The position numbers and the translations under genes are program-made. The notes below the pieces were generated by a model, which saw only the letters and a list, made by a program, of their open reading frames with translations, did not search any database and was not told where the DNA came from. Of a stretch of 64,000 nucleotides of DNA, positions 1-13,000 are shown piece after piece; position 1 is the stretch's first letter; every line of letters begins with the position of its first letter. Source of the stretch: Bromus sterilis (Eukaryota > Streptophyta > Magnoliopsida > Poales > Poaceae). The stretch covers positions 176,470,001 to 176,534,000 of the forward strand of contig OX465598.1 of assembly GCA_950022295.1 (NCBI GenBank), read 5' to 3'.

Positions 1-177
1 GTTCGATTGTGTGTTGTTTCAATCGGCCGTCACCTCATCTATTTATGAGGGGGTTGGACTTTCCGTGCAAGAAAAGGGCTCTGATTCGCGTCAAAACTGC
101 CAAAAACCCGATCAAATTCGGACCCGGATCGGGGGTTCGGACGTCCGGACTTTAACCCGGACGGTCCGGACCATAGG
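1..177 (-). repeat. Gypsy-type LTR fragment, promoter end, interrupted by Copia-1
   Basis: This is the left half of an LTR read on the minus strand; the right half is at 9486-9959, and Copia-1 splits them. Both halves carry GGACGGTCCG-like palindromes (around 136-172 here). On the minus strand a TATA-like CATAAATAGA lies at about 49-38. The LTR end is outside the window, so length and family stay open. ATAGG at 173-177 is the left copy of the Copia-1 target-site duplication. Confidence 0.6.
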
Positions 178-2305
178 TGTTGGAAATATGCCCTAGAGGC
201 AATAATAAAATGTTATTATATATATATTTCCACGTTCGTAATTAATGTTTATATTTCTGTGCTATAATTGCAATGACCCTGACTATGAGATTCAGAAGAA
301 AACTCATTTGCATGTGTGGAAATGTAAACACCAAGAGTTCCTGGTTTAGCCTCTAAGACCAGCTCATGTGCTAACTGATGATTACGTTTTCTTAATCATG
401 GACATTGTTCTTGTAACAAGGATGTCAGTAGCAATGGGAACATATTGTTAGCAGAACAATGATGTTGAACCGACCCCAGTATTGAATGATATACTTAGAG
501 ATCACATCGTAACTACGTTATAAGTCATATCATGAAATGTTATCATATACGTAATTCCTTAGACCATGAGAGTATCAAGTTGCTTCACACAGGAAGACAT
601 GCTTTGGTTCTTAGATGAATCCTCCCGTAAATGGGAAGTAGTAAAATAAGTTCTGGGTATGTCAGATGGTGTGGCTAGTGACTGTGATAGTTCAAGAATG
701 GGATTTGCTCCTTCACGATGAAGAAGATATTCACTTCGGGCCCACTCGGTATGACGGTATCCATTATAGTCTGGCCAGACGCATTGTGATTCAGTCACGG
801 GGATACCGGAATACGATAACGAGAAAAGGGACAAACGAGCAAAGAGGATAACGAGTGGCTTGTGTTCAAAAGTTGTTACACATGGGTGCCAAACTTCTCT
901 CCTCTAACTTTTTCATATATCGCGAAGCAAAGGGAATGGTACATTACTAAACATAATGGTTCACTCGAAGTTTCTTCGTGTATGTGCGGGAGTCAACATG
1001 GGTGTCCATGGCTCCGCTGTTGATTATTGGCTATTGACAAAAGGCTGTTGACCTATGTCCGGAAGATGTTCTGAGTCATGTCCGCATTATACCGAACCTA
1101 TTGGGTCACACACTTAACGAGAAGTAGTCTGTTAGAATACTAGTATGGTAGAAGGTTTAGTGGAAGCAAAGCAGAATAGTTCATACGGGTACCAGAAGTA
1201 GTTCCGGAGATTTATGGAATTGTTCATAAGGGCACCAGAAGTAGTTCTGGGTATTTAAGGTTATGTCCGGATCACTCTGGAGTAGTCCCAGGTGGTTCCG
1301 GAACATATGAGAATGGTACTGGGGAAGTCCTGGATCAACCGGAATAGTTTCCGGATAATCGCTGGGCGTCCCGACAACCGTCGCGGTCATCTGGTGGCTT
1401 AAACTGTAACTCGGATGGTCTTGGAAACTATCCGGATGGCTCCGGAACGTCCGAGAACGGTCTCGGAAGGTCCTGTAAGTGCTCCAGCAGTGTCCGAAAT
1501 GTCCCGAAACGGTCCCGGTATGTCCCGGAAGGTCCTGGAAGCTTCTAGAAGGTCATGGAAGGTTCCAGAAGGTTCCGGACAGTACCACCCACTCCCCTGC
1601 GCCCCTAGCCTTGGGGGGCAAGCCACCTAGGCTGCCCTGGCCGGCCAAGGGGTGGGGGCACACCAAGGGGAAGGAATCCCCCTCCAGGTGGAAAGTTCAA
1701 CTCTCCAATATGGCAGGTTTCCGGTGGGAAGGTTTGGGAGGTTTGGGAGTCCAAATTGGACTCCCCACCCCCCTTATTGCGCCCCAAGGGCCTCTTGGCC
1801 ACCTATATAATGTGGGGGAGGGGTGGGGGGCGCAGCACAACTTGAACCCAAGGCCTATGCGCCACCCTCCCTCCTCTAAACCCCGTTGCTCCACTTTTAG
1901 ACCCCGGTTTAGACGTTGTTCTAGATCGGAATCCGTTAGGGTTTTCTCCCTCTAGTTTTCTCGGTGGCGTTCGTCTCTGGACGGCGGAGCGCTGCTGGAT
2001 TGATGCTACAGGATGTCTGGATACTAATGGAGGGGTCATACCTTCGACCCTTCTTCGAGGAGCTTGTTCATGGGACTTGTCCGTGGGACTAGATCGCGGG
2101 ACATGTTCGTGGGATTGATCGAGGGACTGTTCGTGGGAGAACTTGCGAGATCTACTTCCACTACGTCCACGAGCTTCACCAACCCTACTTCCGCTACATC
2201 GGTTGGTGAGCCATGACCTAAAACCTTGTATGCAATCTTCTTGGATGATCTTGGGTTCTTGATTCGTAGGCCGAAATTTTTTGTTTTCTACTACGTTTCC
2301 CAACA
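178..2305 (+). repeat. Copia-1 5' LTR
   Basis: The 2128-base direct repeat matches 7353-9480 at the same length. A TATA box (TATATAA) at 1804-1810 follows GC-rich sequence and precedes a C-rich leader, as expected for the U3/R boundary. Short open frames inside the LTR (for example 1479-1955) recur in both copies and are not genes. Confidence 0.93.
1804..1810 (+). promoter_or_regulatory. TATA box of the Copia-1 5' LTR
   Basis: TATATAA lies about 500 bases before the LTR end. An identical copy is at 8979-8985 in the 3' LTR. It is inferred to set the element's transcription start about 30 bases downstream. Confidence 0.6.
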
Positions 2306-2306
2306 G

Positions 2307-2320
2307 TGGTATCATGAGCG
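2307..2320 (+). other. Copia-1 primer-binding site, imperfect initiator-tRNA-Met type
   Basis: TGGTATCATGAGCG starts one base after the LTR. The usual Copia form complementary to initiator tRNA-Met is TGGTATCAGAGC; here the match is disturbed after TGGTATCA. Confidence 0.75.
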
Positions 2321-5300
2321 ATCCTTCATTAGATGCATGTTTAGGTCTAGATCATATGTGTGATATGAGGCATTGATTTTCTTGTTGCTTCCCTGTCATG
2401 TGATTTTTTCTATGCTTGATGGCAAGTTGAGGTTTTGCTACAAGGATTGAGTTTTCCATCGATCCCTCTATGCTGCTTTCAGTATGCTGGTTGCCTTGAT
2501 CATGGTCTACATCAAACTCCTTGGATCTCATCTTAATCTCGCAATAGAAGATTTAACATGGAAGGGCTTGTGGATTTTATGAACTCAAATCCACACGGGG
2601 GTCACGCGTTTAACGAAGTTTGGCTTGTGGCATTAGTTGTTGCACGCACCCCGTATGTTAAACTAGCAACAAAAGAAGTATCGTGTTTTGTTTTATCTAG
2701 GGTTTCTCGTTTGCCTTGTAAACCTGCTTAACAACCACGATAAAAGTTGCAACAACCCGTGTAGATGGCGATCTAACTCGTTTTTGCAGAGTATGCATGT
2801 GATGTGGTATAGCCTTCAAGATTTGCAATGTGTTTGTATGAGATGCTATATGTTATGTAATATTTATTCGCGACCTGCGTGTCGTGGTACGGCATGATGA
2901 CTGGAGTCATATGATTGTCACTTAATTATGGCCTGCGTGCCAGAATTGTTTATTAGCTCGAGGCAAAGCAATAGATAGATGCAAGGTGATGATCTACGAT
3001 GCGGAGGTGGACCCCGACGCACATGCCGGAAGCCGTGGTGTTGGTCCCGGCACCAAGGACAAAGTTGGTGGACACGGTGACTTCAACCACGACGACGTGA
3101 AGATAATGAAGACTTCACGAAGCAAAGGGCTATATCATATCACATAATTTTATGAACTGCCTGTGATGTTTATCCCTTTGATGCACCCTTGTTTGATGCG
3201 CGGTAGTCGTATTTTATTAGGGTGATCTCTCGCAAAACAATATCAAGTTGATAGTGTTCTTCCAACTGTAGCACCGTCTATACTATGTTTCACACCGGAG
3301 CAGGTCATGTCACATGGGTGCACACGTGTGTGACGCATAAAAGGCGGGTGTGTTAAAAGAACACACAGCGCATTACACTTGGTTGTCTTGACGGTTTGGA
3401 TAAAAGTTTGCTACCGGAACACGCCCATCGAAAGATGAACAAGAATCACCTTTGGTGTGATTGGCAAGTTGGCCTACCGGTCCAGTCTAAGTCATCAGTG
3501 ATGTCACATCAATGGCGGACGATTGGGTTGGATCTTGAATCACTCCAGCATCAATTACGAGAGATATTGATCTGAGTGGGAGCGCACTTAGTAATTAAAT
3601 TGATTAATCACAAGTGCAACTTAATTATGAACAAAGTCTTAGTATTTGCATTATCGTTGTAGAATAATGGCTCGCGTTACCACCTTCCCAATTGATTTTG
3701 ATTAACTGTATTATCTGGTAAAAACTTTACGATTGGTACCGTATTGTGAGGACTATCCTCAATAGTGCCGAGAAGGACCATGTCCTATCGCAAATTTTTG
3801 ATGCTCTCCCGCTGATGCTATGGATGATGTGACTTACGTCCATAATCCAAAAATGCTAGAATTCCACCACAGCTAAGTGCATTGTCTTCACCACCATGAA
3901 ACCCGAACTTCGAAAAGTTTGGGATAGTTATGTTATATTCATGGAACTGAAAAATTGTTTTCAGTGGTAAGACAATTAATGTTGGATATAAGATATCTAG
4001 TACAATGTATGATTGTAAGCATTAGTGAAAATATTCACTGTGCTCTTAACGAAACGGATAAGTGTGGGATCCAGAAGAACACTGGTCATATGATGATGAG
4101 GATTAAGGGAAAGGAAATTCCATAGTGTGTTAGTAAGACTTACATGCCGGAAAGTCCATGGCATGCGCCAGCCTTGATCATGTGTGATCTTCTGTGAGTA
4201 GGAGTGACATTGGAAATAGAACTATGATACGTATAAAGGCAAAACGAAAGAAGACTGGAATAACCAGCTCAGAAATGAAAGTCATACGGAGTTATAGATG
4301 AATTCATTGTTGGTCAAGAGATGTAATTCTTGGGAATCATGATTAAGCAGTTAATTGTGGATTCTGTATATTGTGATTAAACTGTTGATCACCGGAATAT
4401 CACATCGATTGCATATTGTTGCAACTCGATGCAAGAAATACTATGGCCTTTATGACCAGCTAATGATGAGTTTTGACACGCTTGGGAACACGGTAAAAGG
4501 TTTACTATGCCGTGTGTTGACTCTATGATTATCTTCATAATTCATTTTAGAGTTGAGTAAATTGTTACTACACTTTAGCCTTGTTGCAAAACATCATTTT
4601 GAATCATGTTTGTTGCAAGAGAGTTGTTCAAAGTTATGAATAACGTAAAGGCCATACTTCCATTATGAATAGGTTGTATGTTATGAATCTTGATAATAAT
4701 ACTAAACATTCATAACACTGACGCTAAACGTCGCAAGACTAACAGAAATACCACATAGATGTGGCACTGCCGTTTATCACAAGTGACATAACATGCATGA
4801 AGAATTTCCATAAGTGATGGACTTTCGAGTCATATGATTATGAATCACTTGACGCTTGCGATCTTTGTCTCGAATTAATGTGACTAAAACACCGTTAATA
4901 GGCCATACATGAACGGGCAACTAAACCATTGGTAATCATACATGATGATGTGTGTAGTCCAATAAGTGTAGTTGTATGCAGTGGATTCCCTATCTTCACT
5001 CATGAGTTCAAGTAGATATGTGGATATCTGTTCAATAGAGACATACTTCTGAAATCTTTGAAATGTTTAAGGAATTTTAGAGTGAAATAGAAATTCATTG
5101 TAACAAGAAAATAAAGCTTCTGCAAATTAGATTGTAGAAAGTAATATTTGAGTTACAAGTTTAGCGAACGTCTGATGAGTTGTGAAGAAGTGTCATAACT
5201 TGCGTCTCCCGGAACACCACTATGAGTAAAGTGTTCGAGAGATGTAATCAATCCATGTATGACACGGTAAGATCAAATATGACGTTTATCAATTTGCCAT

Positions 5301-7352
5301 TATACTTATTAAAGTTATGCGTTAGTGACTACGGCTTTTACACTGAAAAGAGCATCATCAAATCTGTTGAAATGACACCATATTAGATGTGGTATGGACT
5401 GTTAAAACCATGTTGTCTTTTCTTAAAATTTGGGTATATGAGGCATATGTTTGACATACTCAAAACCCCAAATCAGATAAGTGCTACTTTGTTAAGGTTA
5501 TGCCAAAAGTTTTGGTATTCCTCTATCACTACACAAAAGCAAAACTGTTTGCTGTTAAGAACAATGTATTTTGAAGAAAAATAGTTTCTCACAAAAGAGT
5601 GAGTGGGAGGACAGTGCAACTTGTCAAAGATTGTTGAATCTTCAGAGAAGTGCGCAGCTGAACCACACAGGTTAGACAAAAATCATACAACCATTCATGA
5701 TATGTAAAACGAGATATTGTTGTTCGACAATGATAAACCTGTGATATACAAAGAAGCGTTGATGGGCCCTGACTCCGGGATTTGGCTAAATGCCAAATAA
5801 TCCGAGATAGTATCCATGGAAGTAACTCAAGTTTTGAACTTGGTAGACCCTCGGAAAGACTAAAAGTCTGAAGAATATATATATGGATCTATAATTGATT
5901 CAGATGAAATTGTTTTATCCATAAAGCTCAACTCGTTGGAAAATTGTTTTCTAGCAAGTTCAAAGGTTGACTACGGTGAAATAGTGTCGACCGTAGAAAT
6001 GCTTTAGTCAGTTCGGTTATATTAGCAATTAGTACATATCTCATTTATAGGATATGGTAGAATGAACGTCAAAACAAAGTTCCTACACGGAAATATAACA
6101 AAGGACGTATATGTGATACGACCGGAATGTTTTGTCGATTCAAAGGATGCTAAAATAGATGCAAGCCTTGGATATCCAGTGATGGACTGAAGCTAGCATA
6201 ATGGAGGTGGAATTTTCGTTGTGATGAAATTGCCAAAAGAGTTTGTTTTCATCAGGAATAACGAAGATGCTTGAATATTCAAGAAAGTAAGTGGGAGCTG
6301 AATAATATTTCTAAAACCTTATGTATATGACATATTGTTGATTAGAAATGATATAAATTTCTTGACACAAATAAGGACTTTATTGAAAATAGTTTTCAGC
6401 TGAAGTACTTGGGCTAATATAGCATTAGTATTGAGCGCAGTGATCTATGAAGATAGTAAGTGCCTGATCATGCTAAAGCCAACACTGCATATTGACATGA
6501 TACTAAAGTAGTTTAGTATGAAAACGCCAGGAAGGATGTTCTTGCCGAGGTCACGGTGAAAAGTTGTTTGCGGAAATCGGTGTTCATGAACATAGATAAG
6601 CAAAACACATGAATTGAATTTCACTCACATGTGTGTTTGGATTAATCATGTACACCATAATATGTAAAACGACCAGATATGTCCAACGCTCCAAAAGGTT
6701 GTGAGCAAGATACCAAAGTGATCAATATGTTGATCATTGGACAAGCAGTGAAAAGTTAAACTTATGATAGATAAGATATGTGTCTCAGAAAATGGAGATA
6801 ATGAAGAGCTCGTTGTAACAAGTTACACCAGCTGAATTTTGATGTAAACAGTTACACCAATTCAGTCTTCATACTTACTCCGATCGATTTTTGATTTTAA
6901 TTGGGATTATGTGTTTCACACGTAAGGGTGGCACAGTATGGAGGAACTATGTCAAGTTCGATACTGTGGCGAATTCTATAACAGAGGCTAAGTATATTGT
7001 TGCTTAAAGAAGTAACAAGGAGGGTATTTTGAATCATCAGTTCATTTATGAACATGGTATGGTTTCCTAGATGCTTGAAGCTCATGGAACATTGATGAAT
7101 GATTTCAGGACTTATTCTAAGGAACCAAGGTCCTACCAAATGATTCAAACATATACAAAGCTAAACTGATAAAATTAGTGAATTTTATGATAGCGTGAAA
7201 ACGCGAAGATATGCAAGATACAAACGGGCCTGAAACGTCAGATCCGAAGAAGAGGTCTATACCACAAATGAGGCATTTATTACACCGGTATGCCATAGGT
7301 GTAAAGTGCTCAAGCACTGACAATATTATTGACTCTAGTGCAAGTGGGAGAC
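2321..7352 (+). pseudogene. Copia-1 decayed leader and gag-pol
   Basis: The first 1.3 kb is untranslated leader. A gag-like start (M-A-R-V-T-T-F-P) lies at 3667 and soon meets stops. Pol is recognisable only in pieces. Around 5780-5930 there is the motif before RT (NLVDP). At 6063-6150 lies the RT segment MNVKTKFLHGN, the equivalent of the family's MDVKTAFLNG. At about 6930-7015 is an RNase H tail ending ANSITEAKYIVA, equivalent to family ADSTTEAEYIA. Many stops and frameshifts separate these. I found no clear integrase. A purine tract (about 7340-7351, CAAGTGGGAGA) precedes the 3' LTR. It is not translatable as a polyprotein. Confidence 0.8.
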
Positions 7353-9480
7353 TGTTGGAAATATGCCCTAGAGGCAATAATAAAATGTTATTATATATAT
7401 ATTTCCACGTTCGTAATTAATGTTTATATTTCTGTGCTATAATTGCAATGACCCTGACTATGAGATTCAGAAGAAAACTCATTTGCATGTGTGGAAATGT
7501 AAACACCAAGAGTTCCTGGTTTAGCCTCTAAGACCAGCTCATGTGCTAACTGATGATTACGTTTTCTTAATCATGGACATTGTTCTTGTAACAAGGATGT
7601 CAGTAGCAATGGGAACATATTGTTAGCAGAACAATGATGTTGAACCGACCCCAGTATTGAATGATATACTTAGAGATCACATCGTAACTACGTTATAAGT
7701 CATATCATGAAATGTTATCATATACGTAATTCCTTAGACCATGAGAGTATCGAGTTGCTTCACACAGGAAGACATGCTTTGGTTCTTAGATGAATCCTCC
7801 CGTAAATGGGAAGTAGTAAAATAAGTTCTGGGTATGTCAGATTGTGTGGCTAGTGACTGTGATAGTTCAAGAATGGGATTTGCTCCTTCACGATGAAGAA
7901 GATATTCACTTCGGGCCCACTCGGTATGACGGTGTCCATTATAGTCTGGCCAGACGCATTGTGATTCAGTCACGGGGATACCGGAATACGATAACGAGAA
8001 AAGGGACAAATGAGCAAAGACGATAACGAGTGGCTTGTGTTCAAAAGTTGTTACACATGGGTGCCAAACTTCTCTCCTCTAACTTTGTCATATATCGCGA
8101 AGCAAAGGGAATGGTACATGACTAAACATAATGGTTCACTCGAAGTTTCTTCGTGTATGTGCGGGAGTCAACATGGGTGTCCATGGCTCCGCTGTTGATT
8201 ATTGGCTATTGACAAAAGGCTGTTGACCTATGTCCGGAAGATGTTCTGAGTCATGTCCGCATTATACCGAACCTATTGGGTCACACACTTAACGAGCAGT
8301 AGTCTGCTAGAATACTAGTATGGTAGAAGGTTTAGTGGAAGCAAAGCAGAATAGTTCATACGGGTACCGGAAGTAGTTCCGGAGATTTATGGAATTGTTC
8401 ATAAGGGCACCAGAAGTAATTCTGGGTATTTAAGGTTATGTCCGGATCACTCTGGAGTAGTCCCAGGTGGTTCCGGAACATATGAGAATGGTACTTGGGA
8501 AGTCCTGGATCAACCGGAATAGTTTCCGGATAATCGCTGGGCGTCCCGACAACCTTCGCGGTCATCCGGTGGCTTAAACTGTAACTCGGATGGTCTTGGA
8601 AACTATCCGGATGGCTCCGGAACGTCCGAGAACGGTCTCGGAAGGTCCTGGAAGTGCTCCAGAAGTGTCCGAAATGTCCCGAAACGGTCCCGGTATGTCC
8701 CGAAAGGTCCTGGAAGCTTCTAGAAGGTCATGGAAGGTTCCAGAAGGTTCCGGACAGTACCACCCACTCCCCTGCGCCCCTAGCCTTGGGGGGCAAGCCA
8801 CCTAGGCTGCCCTGGCCGGCCAAGGGGTGGGGGCACACCAAGGGGAAGGAATCCCCCTCCAGGTGGAAAGTTCAACTCTCCAATATGGCAGGTTTCCGGT
8901 GGGAAGGTTTGGGAGGTTTGGGAGTCCAAGTTGGACTCCCCACCCCCCTTATTGCGCCCCAAGGGCCTCTTGGCCACCTATATAATGTGGGGGAGGGGTG
9001 GGGGGCGCAGCACAACTTGTCCCCAAGGCCTATGCGCCACCCTCCCTCCTCTAAACCCCGTTGCTCCACTTTTAGACCCCGGTTTAGACGCTGTTCTAGA
9101 TCGGAATCCGTTAGGGTTTTCTCCCTCTAGTTTTCTCGGTGGCGTTCATCTCTGGACGGCGGAGCGCTGCTGGATTGCTGCTACGGGATGTGTGGATACT
9201 AATGGAGGGGTCGTACCTTCGACCCTTCTTCGAGGAGCTTGTTCATGGGACTTGTCCGTGGGACTAGATCGCGGGACATGTTCGTGGGATTGATCGAGGG
9301 ACTGTTCGTGGGAGAACTTGCGAGATCTACTTCCACTACGTCCATGAGCTTCACCAACTCTACTTCCGCTACATCGGTTGGTGAGCCATGACCTAAAACC
9401 TTGTATGCAATCTTCTTGGATGATCTTGGGTTCTTGATTCGTAGGCCGAAATTTTTTGTTTTCTACTACGTTTCCCAACA
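7353..9480 (+). repeat. Copia-1 3' LTR
   Basis: Direct repeat of 178-2305 with identical length and about 28 substitutions counted by eye, no indel. It ends CCCAACA, followed by the second ATAGG duplication at 9481-9485. Confidence 0.93.
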
Positions 9481-9485
9481 ATAGG

Positions 9486-9959
9486 GTCGGACGGTCCGTC
9501 TTCTAGGTCGGACGGTCCGAGCTGAGGTCAAAATCTTTCTGTAATCGGGGTCCTCAAGTCGGGCGGTCCGACCTTAGCTCGGACGATCCGGTTTCCACCT
9601 CGGACGGTCCGACCTGGTTTTCTAGTGCTGCACTGTTTTGGCAATAACGTTTTCATACAAAGTCGGATTTGGACATTTCAAATATCAAAATCGACCGGTT
9701 CGACGAGACGAAGCCGGTCTATGTAGAACAGTTTCCCATTTGAGGATGTCTTGATGTCCTAATTTGCATAATAGTACTCAGAATGCCAAGGTCTTATTGC
9801 TTCAAACATAGTTTCGGCCCTTGAGATGGAATCGGATGATCATGGCTCGAACTACAAAGTTTTTCATATCGACAATACCCAACTTTTTCATGTAGAGCAC
9901 TTCTTCATTTGAATTCATCTTATATAGGTTCATTGCCATGCCAAAAACGGGTGTCAACA
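9486..9959 (-). repeat. Gypsy-type LTR, start half (minus), interrupted by Copia-1
   Basis: On the minus strand the LTR begins TGTTGACACCCGTTTTTGGC at 9959, a start shared by a grass gypsy group. Towards lower coordinates it carries four to five palindromes of the GGACGGTCCG type (9486-9620). It continues at 1-177 beyond Copia-1. It sits exactly where the 3' LTR of gypsy-1 loses homology to its 5' LTR, so it inserted into gypsy-1; ACTGC (9960-9964) is the likely duplication, whose other copy lies off the window. Confidence 0.7.
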
Positions 9960-10973
9960 ACTGCATTAAAAGAACTTTGCGTAAAGTAAACAATCCTTGC
10001 AACCGCGGTTACTAGCACCGTTGTTTTCCCACTTGTGGCAACAACAAATCCCCTAGAGTCATGTTTCTGTCACTCAAGTTAGTCATCAGGGGGCATGAAC
10101 CCACAATCGACCATAATGTTCCCTCTTGGAGTCACTACCTACTACTTGGCCAAAGCAATAAACAACAACGAAGAAAATGCAAGAATTACTCAAGAACATA
10201 AATATAAAAGATAAGACCAAATATATTAATCATTCACAAACTGAACATAGTCTCATAATCCATCAGATCCCAGCAAACTCAGCATAGAAACAACAAAAAA
10301 TTACATATGTGCCTAGATCATGTAGGGCAGCTCACGAGGTCTAATCCATGAAGAACAAAGAGGGGAGGATAACATCACATAACTACTGATCACGGACCCA
10401 TGGTCCAAGGTAGACTACTCACGGATCATCCGGGAAGCGTCCATGATGGAGGAGAGGCTCCCGGAGGTCAATCCTCCCTCCGGCAGGGTGCCGGGAAGAG
10501 GGCTGCTGGCGCTCCCGATATTGGAAGCGTGACGGCGGTGGAATAGAGGCGAGATCGCGAAAAAGGTTCTGTCTTCGGAAGAATCCCGTCACGGGGAATA
10601 AATAGGCGATGGGGGGCAGCCAGGAGGGCCACCAGGTGTTCAGGCGCCCCCTGGCGTGGCCAAGCCCTATGCCGCGCCACTAGGGCGCCTGGACACCTGG
10701 TGGTGTCCCTCTGGCCCCACCCAGGTGATTCTGGAATGTTCTTCTGCGCAGATTTTTTATCTGATTTTTCCTGAATTTTTGGAGCACTTTTAATATGGGG
10801 GAAACCTGAAATAGAAAAACAACAGAAAATAGGAACCGGCACTGTGGTGCAATGAGTTAATAAATTAGTCAAAATATGATCAAAATTGTATGAAAGTGTA
10901 TCTAGATCATAGCAATATCACACAAAACATGCATGGAGCCAGCAGAAATTATAGATACGTTTGGGACCTATCA
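9960..10973 (-). repeat. Gypsy-1 3' LTR, truncated by insertion
   Basis: Matches 16011-17028 closely, then homology stops at 9960. About 657 bases of the LTR (equivalent to 15354-16010) are missing from the window. A TATTTATT box lies on the minus strand at about 10608-10600. Confidence 0.85.
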
Positions 10974-12461
10974 ACATCCCCAAGCTTAATTCCTGCTCGT
11001 CCTCGAGTAGGTAAATGATAACTAGCATAATTTCTGTAGTGACATGCTAACAACTATATAAGAACTTTGAAGGTAAACAAATGAAGGTATGTAATTCAAT
11101 TCAAGTCATAATAGGCAAGAGTCTATATTAGCATTGAAACAAGCAACATAAGAACATAAAGGTGCAAGAGCTCTTGCTGTCCGTGACTCGAATATCTCCA
11201 GATGGTGTTTGCGTGCAAGAAGGGGGATATGGGAATACGAGAGAAAAAATACTTTTGTTAAGAACTAAATCTACTAAAGTTTCACACTTGGTCTTCTTTG
11301 CAATCTTAGCTTGACTCGTCCCAAGACCACTAGCCAGGTACAAGTCAATTTGATCCACTCCTTTTCGATATTTTGAGCACTCATGCAATGGATGAGCGTA
11401 AGCAAGAGAGTTGACACTTAGGATGGCAAAGAGAGAAATATGGTGGAGGAGGAAGACAAAAAGGGTGAGAAAGGATCACATCAATGAGGACAATCATAGT
11501 CGAGAAGGCCAAATGATAGATATGATGTGAGGAGTAGGGATTGCCATGCAACGGATGCACATATGAGCTAAGAAAAGCTCTCCAATGGAACTAGTGGGGG
11601 TGCATCCAACTTGATCGCTCAAAAAGACCTAGAGCTCGTTTGAGGAGGCTCATCATTGGAATATACAAGCCAAGTTCTATAGTGTGAAGGTCCCCACATA
11701 GCTATATGCATATATGATCATCTCTATGGAGTACAAAGTATAAGGGGGAGTACGAGTGTGGATCTTTCAAAAGTAATAGTAGTGTTGCCCCCTTCTCTCT
11801 TTTTATTTCTCTTTTTCGCTTTTTTTTCTATTTTTTTGTTTTTTTTGGTGGCCTCAATGGCTCTTTCTATTCAACTCTCATTTGTCCTCTTTGGGATCTT
11901 TTAAATTTTTCCACTTTGGGATCTTTTTATCACTTAAGGGCAACACTCTAATTTACAAGAAGGTAAAGAAGACCTTCACACTTTACAAGGTACTCAACAT
12001 AAAGAAGATGTAGCTATCATGATGTATGCAAATGTATGCCTCTTCCAGTGTAGCAAGAACATGTATGACATGAAGTTCAAGTCATGAAGAGGTGGATGTT
12101 GCCTGGCAATATATCTTGGAAAGGCTATGAAAATGCCTTGATAGGTAGGTATGGTGGCTGTTTTGAGGAAAGATATAAGGAGGTTTATGATGACAGAGCG
12201 TATCATGTCAAGGGTTTGGATGCACCGGCGAGGTGGACACCAACTCTCGAAGTGAGAAGAGGGCAATGCACGGTACCGCAGAGGCTAGTAAATATGAGGA
12301 GGTGGAAGTGTCAACTTTAAATACTTACATTAGTCCGAAGAACCCATGCACTTATTATCGGTAAATCTAAATCTAATGAGGAGGTTCACAAAGAGAAAAG
12401 TACCCCGAGGAGGAGTGTATGGGGGTTTGGTTATACTTGCGCATCCTCGACTCATGGTACG
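10974..12461 (-). other. Gypsy-1 3' non-coding interior
   Basis: This holds the polypurine tract next to the LTR (10987-10974) and, just inside it, a stretch reading CTCGAGGACGAGCAGG on the minus strand that is usual before the tract in these elements. A T-rich run lies at 11793-11848. I see no coding region on either strand. Confidence 0.6.
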
Positions 12462-12992
12462 TAAGGATGGCAATGGGTAGGGTATGGGCAGGGTAGAGCA
12501 ATACCAAACCCATACCCATATAGTTCATGGGTACAAAATTCTACCCATACCCTTACCCGTGGGTATAAAACTATACCCACACCCATACCCGGTGGTGGAT
12601 ACCCGTACCCATCGGGTACCCATTGGGTAGATCAAATAGTACATTATTTTCATATTTTTACATTCATTGGTAGCGCATTAGCAAAAAAATATTGACAACT
12701 CAATAGCAGGTAGATGAATACATGAAAATTAACTATATAGACTATAGGTACCCACTTAGTAGATAAAATAGTATATAGTATATATACACATTGAATTGGT
12801 CAAATAGTACATCGTTATACATGGGTAGGGTATGGCTATACCCATGGGTACAAAGCTATACCCGTGCCCTACCCACGACTTGATAGGTAGGGTATGGGTA
12901 CTACCCATGGGTATAAAAATGTACCCATACCCTACCCATGCGGGTAGGGTACCCGCGGGTACCCGTACCCATGGGTAAAATTGCCATCCTTA
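12462..12992. mobile_element. hAT-type MITE rich in TACCCATGGGTA palindromes
   Basis: The 531-base element has terminal inverted repeats TAAGGATGGCAA/TTGCCATCCTTA and an exact 8-base duplication ATGGTACG at 12454-12461 and 12993-13000, as expected for the hAT superfamily. The body consists largely of variants of GGGTATGGGTA and TACCCATGGGTA at both ends around an AT-rich centre. It codes for nothing and lies inside the non-coding interior of gypsy-1, so it must have moved with a transposase from elsewhere. Confidence 0.9.
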
Positions 12993-13000
12993 ATGGTACG

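Larger units (their letters stand above)
178..9480 (+). mobile_element. Copia-1: complete LTR retrotransposon of BARE/WIS/Angela type, coding region decayed
   Basis: The two LTRs are each 2128 bases, begin TGTTGG and end CCAACA, and are flanked by a perfect 5-base duplication ATAGG (173-177 and 9481-9485). A primer-binding site follows the 5' LTR and a purine tract precedes the 3' LTR, so the element is structurally complete. The LTR start TGTTGGAAATATGCCCTAG is the hallmark of the BARE/WIS/Angela/Inga group; I do not separate these further. By eye the LTRs differ at about 28 positions (about 1.3%), which suggests a recent insertion. The interior has no long reading frame, so it probably moved using proteins from other copies. 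Confidence 0.93.

Noticed and set aside
1479..1955. A 158-codon frame in the Copia-1 LTR, repeated at 8654-9130
   Set aside because: It is present only because the LTR is duplicated. Proline-rich and arginine-rich low-complexity translation with no domain.
2688..2897. A 69-codon frame in the Copia-1 leader
   Set aside because: It lies in untranslated leader sequence, has no domain and shows no similarity to gag.
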